A DNA stretch of 64,000 nt, taken from HGM12587 sp045128635 (GTDB lineage: Bacteria; Bacillota; Clostridia; Lachnospirales; Lachnospiraceae). Made by a program: the position numbers and the translations under genes. This document shows positions 1 to 6,324 of the stretch, one piece after another (within the stretch, counting starts at the first letter, position 1; each line of letters starts with the position of its first letter). The stretch lies in assembly GCA_045128635.1 (NCBI GenBank), contig JBGVRS010000170.1:1-64000 (forward strand). The letters run 5' to 3'. A model generated the notes under the pieces. It did no database searches. It saw only the letters and a list, made by a program, of their open reading frames with translations, and was not told the origin of the DNA.

Positions 1-1356
1 ACATTCGACGTATCTATCATCGAAATCGGTGATGGTGTTATCGAAGTATTATCTACAAATGGTGATACAGCTCTTGGTGGTGATGACTTCGACAACAAAG
101 TTACACAGTGGATGATTGACGAATTCAAAAAAGCAGAAGGCGTAGACCTTTCTAATGATAAGATGGCACTTCAGAGATTAAAAGAAGCTGCTGAGAAAGC
201 GAAAAAAGAATTATCATCAGCTACAACAACAAACATTAACTTACCATTCATCAGCATGAATGCTTCAGGTCCACTTCATTTAGATATGAACCTTACAAGA
301 GCAAAATTCGATGAATTAACACATGACTTAGTAGAAAGAACAACTGGTCCTGTACAGAACGCTTTAAGAGATGCAGGTGTTTCTCCATCTGAACTTGGTA
401 AAGTATTATTAGTAGGTGGTTCTACACGTATTCCTGCAGTTCAGGATAAAGTAAAAATGCTGACAGGTCACGAACCAAGCAAATCATTAAACCCAGACGA
501 ATGTGTAGCACTTGGTGCTTCTATCCAGGGTGGTAAATTAGCAGGTGATGCAGGTGCAGGTGAAATCCTTCTCCTTGACGTAACACCATTATCACTTTCT
601 ATCGAAACAATGGGTGGTATTGCTACAAGATTAATTGAAAGAAATACAACAATTCCTACAAAGAAGAGCCAGATCTTCTCTACAGCAGCTGACAACCAGA
701 CAGCAGTAGATATCAATGTAGTACAGGGTGAAAGACAGTTCGCAAGAGATAACAAATCCTTAGGACAGTTCAGACTTGATGGTATCCCACCAGCAAGACG
801 TGGTGTTCCACAGATCGAAGTAACATTTGATATCGATGCGAATGGTATCGTAAATGTATCTGCAAAAGATTTAGGTACAGGTAAAGAACAGCACATCACA
901 ATCACAGCTGGTTCTAACATGTCTGACGCTGATATCGAAAAAGCAGTGAAAGAAGCAGCAGAATTCGAAGCACAGGATAAGAAACGTAAAGAAGCTGTTG
1001 ATGCAAGAAATGATGCTGATGCTATGGTATTCCAGACAGAAAAAGCTATGCAGGAAGTTGGCGATAAGATTGATGCAAATGACAAAGCAGCAGTAGAAGC
1101 TGACCTTGCGGCATTAAAAGCAGTCATCGACAGAACAGCAAACATGGAAGAAATCAATGATGCTGATTTAGATGCATTAAAATCCGGAAAAGAAAAACTG
1201 ATGGAAAGCGCTCAGAAACTTTTCGCAAAAGTTTACGAACAGGCTCAGGGTGCACAGGGCGCAGCTGGTGCAGGCCCAGACATGGGTGCAGGAGCAGGTG
1301 CTGGATATACAGCTCCAGATGATGACATCGTAGATGGAGACTTCAGAGAAGTTTAA
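1..1356 (+). CDS. dnaK: Chaperone protein DnaK (Hsp70), 5' end outside window
   Basis: ATP-dependent Hsp70 chaperone that binds exposed hydrophobic peptides with DnaJ and GrpE. The reading frame is open from base 1 and gives the last 451 residues; about 170 N-terminal residues are missing. Visible are the second half of the nucleotide-binding domain (LGGDDFDN, then LLVGGSTRIPAVQ near base 410), the interdomain linker LLLDVTPLSLSIET near base 570, the beta-sandwich substrate domain and the helical lid. The tail is Gly/Ala-rich and ends in DDDIVDGDFREV, typical of bacterial DnaK. dnaJ follows 71 bases later, so this is the end of an hrcA-grpE-dnaK-dnaJ type operon whose front lies upstream. Very biased codon use suggests high expression. 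Confidence 0.98.
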   Translation, partial: TFDVSIIEIGDGVIEVLSTNGDTALGGDDFDNKVTQWMIDEFKKAEGVDLSNDKMALQRLKEAAEKAKKELSSATTTNINLPFISMNASGPLHLDMNLTRAKFDELTHDLVERTTGPVQNALRDAGVSPSELGKVLLVGGSTRIPAVQDKVKMLTGHEPSKSLNPDECVALGASIQGGKLAGDAGAGEILLLDVTPLSLSIETMGGIATRLIERNTTIPTKKSQIFSTAADNQTAVDINVVQGERQFARDNKSLGQFRLDGIPPARRGVPQIEVTFDIDANGIVNVSAKDLGTGKEQHITITAGSNMSDADIEKAVKEAAEFEAQDKKRKEAVDARNDADAMVFQTEKAMQEVGDKIDANDKAAVEADLAALKAVIDRTANMEEINDADLDALKSGKEKLMESAQKLFAKVYEQAQGAQGAAGAGPDMGAGAGAGYTAPDDDIVDGDFREV

Positions 1357-1373
1357 AAAAAATCAAGATAGAA

Positions 1374-1405
1374 GTATAGGGAGCGTTTTGAAATGCTCCC
1401 TATAC
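1374..1405 (+). other. Intercistronic hairpin between dnaK and dnaJ
   Basis: Perfect 11-bp inverted repeat (arms GTATAGGGAGC and GCTCCCTATAC, 10-base loop) in the 71-base gap between dnaK and dnaJ. No T-run follows, so it is unlikely to be a simple terminator. It could protect the 3' end of a processed dnaK mRNA or partly attenuate dnaJ; which of these is inference. Confidence 0.6.
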
Positions 1406-1427
1406 TACGTAAGAGGTAGAGAAAGTT

Positions 1428-2606
1428 ATGGCAGAAACCAAACGTGATTATTACGAAGTCCTTGGCGTTGCAAAAAGTGCCAGCGACTCTGAAATTAAAA
1501 GTGCTTACAGAAAGCTAGCGAAAAAGTATCATCCTGATATGAATCCGGGGGATGCGGAAGCTGAAAAGAAATTTAAAGAAGCTTCTGAGGCTTATGCAAT
1601 CTTAAGTGATGCGGATAAGAGAAAACAGTATGATCAGTTCGGTCATGCTGCCTTTGAAAACGGCGGTGGTGGTGCCGGCGGATTCGGCGGATTTGGTGGA
1701 TTCGATTTCAATAGCGCAGATATGGGCGATATTTTCGGTGATATCTTTGGCGATTTATTCGGTGGCGGCGGAAGCAGAAGACGCAGCAACAATGGTCCAA
1801 TGCAGGGCGCCAATGTAAGAGCCAGCGTACGTATTACATTCGGAGAAGCAGTTTTTGGCTGTGAAAAGGAACTGGAACTGACATTAAAAGATACTTGTAC
1901 ATCATGCCACGGCTCAGGGGCAAAAGCAGGAACTTCTCCTGAAACCTGTCCGAAATGCGGCGGCCGCGGTCAGGTAGCATATAACCAGCAGACAATGTTT
2001 GGTACAATGCAGAGCGTGCGTACATGTCCGGATTGTGGTGGAACAGGTAAGATTATCAAAGAAAAATGTCCTGACTGTTACGGTACAGGATATATTTCTA
2101 ACCGTAAGAAAATTCAGGTATCGATTCCAGCGGGTATTGACAATGGCCAGAGCATCCGTATCAGAGAAAAAGGTGAACCAGGTATTAATGGCGGCCCAAG
2201 AGGCGATCTGCTTGTAGAAGTGATCGTATCCCGTCATGCAACCTTCCAGCGTCAGGATATGGATATTTACTCCAATGTGCCAATCAGCTTTGCAGTAGCA
2301 GCACTTGGAGGTACAATTCAGGTAGATACTGTGGACGGTAAAGTAGAATATGATGTGAAGGCCGGAACTCAGACAGGTACAAGGGTACGTTTGAGAGGAA
2401 AAGGTGTACCATCCCTGCGCAACAAGTCTGTACGCGGTGACCACTACATTACATTAAATATTCAGGTGCCGACAACTCTTAGTAACGAAGCAAAAGAAGC
2501 GCTTAGAAACTTTGATGCAGTTAGTGGAAACAGCCTGAAAAGTGAAACTGTAAAGCCGAAGAAAAAAGGTTTTATGGATAAGATTAAAGAGACATTTGAA
2601 GATTAA
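1428..2606 (+). CDS. dnaJ: Chaperone protein DnaJ (Hsp40)
   Basis: Co-chaperone that delivers substrates to DnaK and stimulates its ATPase. At 392 residues it is a full-length type I DnaJ. The J domain (about residues 5-70) has the HPD motif in KYHPDMNPGD. A Gly/Phe-rich linker (about 76-125) follows, then four CxxCxGxG zinc repeats (about 154-220: CTSCHGSG, CPKCGGRG, CPDCGGTG, CPDCYGTG) and the C-terminal peptide-binding domains. The ATG is preceded by an AGAGG ribosome site. It is co-directional with dnaK and most likely co-transcribed with it. Confidence 0.98.
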   Translation: MAETKRDYYEVLGVAKSASDSEIKSAYRKLAKKYHPDMNPGDAEAEKKFKEASEAYAILSDADKRKQYDQFGHAAFENGGGGAGGFGGFGGFDFNSADMGDIFGDIFGDLFGGGGSRRRSNNGPMQGANVRASVRITFGEAVFGCEKELELTLKDTCTSCHGSGAKAGTSPETCPKCGGRGQVAYNQQTMFGTMQSVRTCPDCGGTGKIIKEKCPDCYGTGYISNRKKIQVSIPAGIDNGQSIRIREKGEPGINGGPRGDLLVEVIVSRHATFQRQDMDIYSNVPISFAVAALGGTIQVDTVDGKVEYDVKAGTQTGTRVRLRGKGVPSLRNKSVRGDHYITLNIQVPTTLSNEAKEALRNFDAVSGNSLKSETVKPKKKGFMDKIKETFED

Positions 2607-2801
2607 ATAAAAATCAGGTCAAGTTACAAGAATGAAAATTCTCTGACGTCTCTATACTCCGCATTTGAGATGGAAGGTGTGATTGTGACACTTCTGGAAG
2701 AATGGAAACAAAGACAGGCAAGTGAATGAGTGTGAACTGAGTTTGGAAGAAATGAAGAAAACAACCAGGCTGTTGGAAGACACAAAAAATTCACAATAAA
2801 A
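2607..2801 (+). other. Spacer with possible coding remnants
   Basis: About 195 bases between dnaJ and the CIRCE element. Two short stretches read like protein in different frames: 2664-2729 (FEMEGVIVTLLEEWKQRQ then a stop) and about 2731-2799 (ELSLEEMKKTTRLLED then a stop). Neither has a convincing start or ribosome site. They may be remnants of a lost gene, but I cannot assign a family. Confidence 0.25.
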
Positions 2802-2828
2802 TTAGCACTCTCTATTGACGAGTGCTAA
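2802..2828 (+). promoter_or_regulatory. CIRCE operator (HrcA binding site)
   Basis: Perfect match to the CIRCE consensus: TTAGCACTC, nine bases, GAGTGCTAA. HrcA represses heat-shock promoters through this element. It lies 112 bases upstream of the hsp20 start and contains the -35 box of the promoter at 2815-2843, so bound HrcA would block RNA polymerase directly. Confidence 0.96.
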
Positions 2829-2843
2829 CAATGGTGCTATAAC
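2815..2843 (+). promoter_or_regulatory. Sigma-A promoter of hsp20
   Basis: TTGACG (2815-2820), 17-base spacer, TATAAC (2838-2843). The -35 box sits inside the CIRCE spacer and right arm. This gives a leader of roughly 90 bases before the hsp20 start. Confidence 0.8.
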
Positions 2844-2940
2844 ATAATTAGAAACAGGAGAAAGAAAGAACCACGAGTTCATGATTCTTCCTAAACATCC
2901 CCAGTTTCAAAAAAATAATTTTGAAAAAGGAGCGATGATT

Positions 2941-3417
2941 ATGTTAACACCTAGTATTTTTGGAGAAAACTTATTTGACGAGTTCTTTGATGATTTCTTT
3001 GATTTTCCGGTATTCGATGATCGGGCAATGAAGAAAACACAGAAAAAACTGTATGGTCGTCATGCTGCAAACATGATGAAAACAGATGTGAAAGAACAGG
3101 ATGATCATTATGAAGTGGATATCGATCTTCCGGGATTTAAGAAAGATGAACTTTCTTTGGAACTGAAAAATGGATATTTGATGATCAATGCAGCGAAAGG
3201 TCTGGATAAAGAGGAAAAAGAAGAGAAGACTGGAAGATTTGTCCGTCGTGAACGTTATGCAGGTAGTATGAGTAGATCCTTCTATGTGGGCGAGGATATC
3301 AGACAGGAAGATATTCATGCGAAGTATGAAAGCGGAGTATTAAGACTGTCTATTCCAAAACAGGAAGAGAAAAAAGCTCAGATAGAAGATAAAAAGTATA
3401 TTGCAATCGAAGGATAA
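2941..3417 (+). CDS. Small heat shock protein, Hsp20/alpha-crystallin family
   Basis: ATP-independent holdase that keeps unfolding proteins soluble. It has 158 residues: a Phe/Asp-rich N-terminal arm (NLFDEFFDDFFDF), then an alpha-crystallin domain (about residues 40-145) with VDIDLPGFKKDELSLEL and RRERYAGSMSRSF, and a short C-terminal tail. The start at 2941 is chosen over in-frame codons at 2881 and 2935 because AAAGGAG at about 2926-2932 is 8 bases before 2941; 2935 would be too close. It is expressed alone from a CIRCE-controlled promoter and ends at a terminator at 3453. Confidence 0.95.
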   Translation: MLTPSIFGENLFDEFFDDFFDFPVFDDRAMKKTQKKLYGRHAANMMKTDVKEQDDHYEVDIDLPGFKKDELSLELKNGYLMINAAKGLDKEEKEEKTGRFVRRERYAGSMSRSFYVGEDIRQEDIHAKYESGVLRLSIPKQEEKKAQIEDKKYIAIEG

Positions 3418-3452
3418 GCACTTTCTTAGAAAGATGATTGTAGAGTGAATTT

Positions 3453-3478
3453 AGCCCGGAGCTGTTAAGCTTCGGGCT
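3453..3478 (+). terminator. Probable intrinsic terminator of hsp20
   Basis: 10-bp stem AGCCCGGAGC / GCTTCGGGCT (one G-T pair) with a 6-base loop, followed by a weak T-rich tract (ATTTGTGTT). It lies 36 bases after the hsp20 stop. Confidence 0.7.
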
Positions 3479-3534
3479 ATTTGTGTTATCCAGTCGTGCA
3501 GAGAGAAGAGAGTTCTTAAGGAGATTAATTAGCC

Positions 3535-3782
3535 ATGATTAAAAACATAGTATTCGACGTCGGAAAAGTCCTCTTCTCATTCGAACCAGAATAACACCTC
3601 AAAAACTTAGGATATGACGAAATTACCAGAGAAATAGTAATGTCATCCGTATTCGAAAGCCCACTATGGGACGAAGTCGACAGAGGCGTTATGTCTACCA
3701 TTTATATATTATTTTCAATTATGGAGAATACACGTATGAGCAGGCAAGTAGTGAACTGAATCAGTTACTTCTTATCCAATAA
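3535..3782 (+). pseudogene. Broken HAD-superfamily hydrolase
   Basis: The ATG at 3535 has a good ribosome site (AAGGAG at 3518) and opens with MIKNIVFDVGKVLFSFEPE, the motif I region of haloacid-dehalogenase-like phosphatases (FDVGKVL in place of the usual FDxDGTL). A TAA at 3592-3594 interrupts the frame. Beyond it the same frame continues with HAD-like sequence (LKNLGYDEITREIVMSSVF, then LWDEVDRGVMS) to about base 3693. Homology is then lost and a short piece in another frame (3714-3782, NYGEYTYEQASSELNQLL) resembles a HAD C-terminus. So there is a nonsense mutation plus a large internal deletion with a frameshift. The C-terminal match is less certain than the N-terminal one. Confidence 0.75.
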
Positions 3783-3791
3783 CATTTTGGG

Positions 3792-4688
3792 TTAAGAAGG
3801 TTCTTTAGAATTTTTTAGTTCCGCCATAAATTTCTGGCAGGCAAATGACTGCTGACGCTCTGAATCAGACAGCATGCAAATAGATCGGTTTGGAAGCGGA
3901 TCGGTGAAGGTCAATTCCACAACCCGTTGGATTCTAAGTGCCTGATCCGCAAAAATACGTGGCACAAATCCAATCCCCATATTCTGCTCCGCCATAGGAG
4001 TAATCAAGTCTGCAGAAGAAAGCTCAATATCCGGCTTCAAACGAACTCCGTGGGAAGCAAACAGTGTTTCCAGATACTGTCTGCCGGAAGTCTCTGGTTC
4101 CAGGCAAATCATAGGATATTTGGATACCTCCTGATAAGTCAACGGACGGTTCATCAAATGAGCAAACGTAGGCCCGGCGATGCATGCCATAGAGAAATCT
4201 ACAAGGCGATGAGCCGATAGTCCGTTGTCTGTAAATGGTGTAGTCATGATCGCAAAATCAAGAGAACCGCTCCGTATGGATTCTCCTACCAGCTGACATG
4301 TTGTATTACAAATGCGAAGTTGAATATTTGGATATTTTTCTTTAAATCTGCCAAGGACAGGAATCAGATAATTTCGCAGAGAAGTTTCCGAAGCCCCTAT
4401 TTTAATAAGTCCCCTTCCCATATTTAAATATTCCTTTAGTTTCTCTTCCCCCTGGGAAATCTCAGAATAAGCTTTCGAAATATGTTCAAAAAGTAATTCT
4501 CCTTCTGGCGATAGACGCATACCTTTTTTGGAACGGATAAAAAGCTTGCAGTTTAATTCTTTCTCCAAATTCAGAATATAGTGGCTAACAGTGGGCTGCG
4601 TCAAAAACAGAGCTTTCGCGGCCAGAGTTATATTTTGGTAATAAGCAACATAGTAAAATATTTTATAAGAGTCATAACTGACAGACAT
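3792..4688 (-). CDS. LysR-family transcriptional regulator
   Basis: Typical 298-residue LysR regulator. The N-terminal winged helix-turn-helix (about residues 5-64) contains NITLAAKALFLTQPTVSHYI. The C-terminal periplasmic-binding-protein-like effector domain spans about 90-290. The start is supported by AAAGGAGGG upstream. It is divergent from the ATP synthase operon, and the shared 186-base region holds a 12-bp palindrome at 4708-4719. Whether it regulates atp genes or only itself cannot be read from the sequence, and the ligand is unknown. Its last codon is 9 bases from the HAD relic. Confidence 0.93.
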   Translation of the reverse strand: MSVSYDSYKIFYYVAYYQNITLAAKALFLTQPTVSHYILNLEKELNCKLFIRSKKGMRLSPEGELLFEHISKAYSEISQGEEKLKEYLNMGRGLIKIGASETSLRNYLIPVLGRFKEKYPNIQLRICNTTCQLVGESIRSGSLDFAIMTTPFTDNGLSAHRLVDFSMACIAGPTFAHLMNRPLTYQEVSKYPMICLEPETSGRQYLETLFASHGVRLKPDIELSSADLITPMAEQNMGIGFVPRIFADQALRIQRVVELTFTDPLPNRSICMLSDSERQQSFACQKFMAELKNSKEPS

Positions 4689-4707
4689 ACTTACGTGCCC
4701 TCCTTTT

Positions 4708-4719
4708 ATTTGTACAAAT
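4708..4719. promoter_or_regulatory. Palindrome in the lysR leader
   Basis: ATTTGTACAAAT is a perfect 12-bp palindrome 20 bases upstream of the lysR start. Position and symmetry would suit autoregulation. It does not show a clear T-N11-A LysR box, so this is a weak operator candidate. Confidence 0.35.
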
Positions 4720-4808
4720 TTACATTTTGTTTTTATTTTAAGTGTTTTCTTTTAGAAAAAGTGAACAAACCATAGAAAATTTGAATACTTTAACTAAAAA
4801 ATATTTAT

Positions 4809-4837
4809 TTTACAAATATTTTCCACTCAAGTATAAT
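4809..4837 (+). promoter_or_regulatory. Sigma-A promoter of the ATP synthase operon
   Basis: TTTACA (4809-4814), 17-base spacer, perfect TATAAT (4832-4837). The predicted transcript would start near 4844, giving a leader of about 30 bases with AGAGAGGA (4858-4865) as the ribosome site for atpB. Confidence 0.8.
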
Positions 4838-4874
4838 GTCCACAATCTGAAAAAGCAAGAGAGGATGTGATTTT

Positions 4875-5561
4875 ACGGAAAAGTTAACAACAGCTCTTAT
4901 GGAGGAGCTAAATTGCGAAACGGTATTTACCATCCCGCTATTTGGGGGAATTGATATCGGAGAATCTGTTGTAGTAAGCTGGATTATCATGGCAGTGCTT
5001 GTAGGATTATCAATTTTAATGACAAGAAACTTAAAGGTGCAAAATCCAGGAAAAGGACAGGTGATATTGGAGACGGCAGTCACCAGTTTACACAATATGG
5101 TCAGTGGCATGGTTGGAGAAAAAGGTCAGCGGTATGTTCCCTATTTAATGACGGTTTTAATCTACATAGGATTTGCGAACATTATCGGACTCTTTGGTTT
5201 TAAACCTCCGACGAAAGACTTAACTGTGACAATAGCACTGGCAGCCATGAGTATTATCCTCATTGAATATGCAGGTATTTACGCAAGAGGAGTGAAAGGC
5301 TGGGTGAAAAGTTTTGCGGAGCCAGTCGCAATCATGACGCCATTTAATATTTTGGAGATTGTAATCAAGCCATTATCATTATGTATGCGTCTTTTTGGTA
5401 ACGTACTGGGAGCATTCGTTATTATGGAATTGATTAAGCAGGTGATTCCGGTGGTACTTCCGGTTCCGTTTAGTTTGTATTTTGATATTTTTGACGGTCT
5501 GATTCAGGCTTATGTGTTTGTTTTTCTTACATCACTATTTGTAAAAGAAGCAGTAGAATAG
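4875..5561 (+). CDS. atpB: ATP synthase Fo subunit a
   Basis: Membrane stator subunit forming the proton half-channels against the c-ring. It is highly hydrophobic with five or six membrane helices and the conserved stator Arg segment SLCMRLFGN near residue 175. The first ATG (4899) has no ribosome site. The frame is open upstream and reads MEKLTTALMEELNCETVF if started at the ACG at 4875, which is 9 bases after AGAGAGGA. No ATG, GTG or TTG exists in frame there, so I propose initiation at ACG (228 residues); the conservative alternative is 4899 (220 residues). First gene of atpBEFAGDC; there is no atpI upstream. Confidence 0.93.
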   Translation, partial: TEKLTTALMEELNCETVFTIPLFGGIDIGESVVVSWIIMAVLVGLSILMTRNLKVQNPGKGQVILETAVTSLHNMVSGMVGEKGQRYVPYLMTVLIYIGFANIIGLFGFKPPTKDLTVTIALAAMSIILIEYAGIYARGVKGWVKSFAEPVAIMTPFNILEIVIKPLSLCMRLFGNVLGAFVIMELIKQVIPVVLPVPFSLYFDIFDGLIQAYVFVFLTSLFVKEAVE

Positions 5562-5576
5562 GAAAGGGTGATTATT

Positions 5577-5801
5577 ATGTCAACATTATTAGCAATTGGT
5601 GCAGGTATTGCAGTATTAACAGGTATAGGAGCAGGTATTGGTATTGGATTAGCTACTTCAAAAGCAGCAGAGGCAATCGCAAGACAGCCAGAGGCGGAAG
5701 GTAAAATTACAAAAGTCTTGATGCTTGGTTGTGCTTTGGCGGAGGCAACCGCCATCTATGGTTTTGTAATTGCACTTTTGATTATTATCTTTTTGAAATA
5801 G
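5577..5801 (+). CDS. atpE: ATP synthase Fo subunit c
   Basis: Two-helix hairpin of the rotating c-ring, 74 residues. The Gly-rich first helix (GIGAGIGIG) leads to the conserved ARQPE loop (residues 35-39). The second helix carries the ion-binding Glu56 in ALAEATAIY. Of the Na+ ligands known from Ilyobacter tartaricus, Thr58 and Tyr61 are present, but the Gln of the first helix is Ile23 and the Ser after the Glu is Ala57, so H+ coupling is more likely; this is inference. Start 5577 is chosen over the GTG at 5568 because GAAAGGGTG lies directly upstream. It follows atpB by 15 bases. Confidence 0.95.
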   Translation: MSTLLAIGAGIAVLTGIGAGIGIGLATSKAAEAIARQPEAEGKITKVLMLGCALAEATAIYGFVIALLIIIFLK

Positions 5802-5820
5802 GAGAAGGAAGGTAGAGAAA

Positions 5821-6324
5821 ATGCTGAATGTTAGTCCATGGAATTTGCTGTTTATCGTAGTAAATTTGTTAGTTCTTTTAGCATTGATGAAAAAATTTTT
5901 ATATAAGCCAGTGCTGAATATTATTGCAAAACGTCAGGAGTTGATTGACAGTCAGTTTGCTCAGGTACAGGCATCTCAAGAAGAGGCAAAGCAGTTAAAA
6001 GAAGAATATGAAGGCTGTCTGGCAGATGCAAAAGCGCAGCAGGAAAGCATCCTGAAAGAAGCAAAAGTGCAGGCAGGAATAGAATACGATAAAATTTTAG
6101 CAGAAGCAGATGAGAAAGCAAAGCAGATGATCGAAGATGCAAAGAAAGTCAGTCTTGATGAAAAAGAAAAAGCAATCAAAGATGCAGAATCTGAAATTGC
6201 AAAACTGGCAGTTGCAGCAGCCTCAAAAATTGTATCTCAGGCATCTGATGAAAAAAATAATTATGTGATTTACGAGGAATTTCTGAAAAAAGCAGGTGAG
6301 AAGAGTGAAACAGACAGAAATTAA
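5821..6324 (+). CDS. atpF: ATP synthase Fo subunit b
   Basis: Peripheral stalk subunit of 167 residues. One N-terminal membrane helix (about residues 7-26, LLFIVVNLLVLLALMKKFL) is followed by a long charged coiled coil rich in Glu, Lys, Ala and Gln. It normally contacts subunit delta on top of F1, but no separate delta gene follows here. Its 3' end overlaps the start of the delta-alpha fusion by about 20 bases, so the two are translationally coupled. Confidence 0.95.
   Translation: MLNVSPWNLLFIVVNLLVLLALMKKFLYKPVLNIIAKRQELIDSQFAQVQASQEEAKQLKEEYEGCLADAKAQQESILKEAKVQAGIEYDKILAEADEKAKQMIEDAKKVSLDEKEKAIKDAESEIAKLAVAAASKIVSQASDEKNNYVIYEEFLKKAGEKSETDRN

Noticed and set aside
468..1157. Long minus-strand open frame (229 codons) opposite dnaK
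   Set aside because: Ser/Ala-rich antisense shadow of a strongly biased dnaK sequence; no ribosome site or family.
1914..2444. 176-codon minus-strand frame opposite dnaJ
   Set aside because: Cys/Thr-rich mirror of the zinc-finger codons; no support.
2881..2940. N-terminal extension of Hsp20 from ATG 2881
   Set aside because: The ribosome site at 2926-2932 belongs to 2941, and the extra 20 residues do not look like Hsp20.
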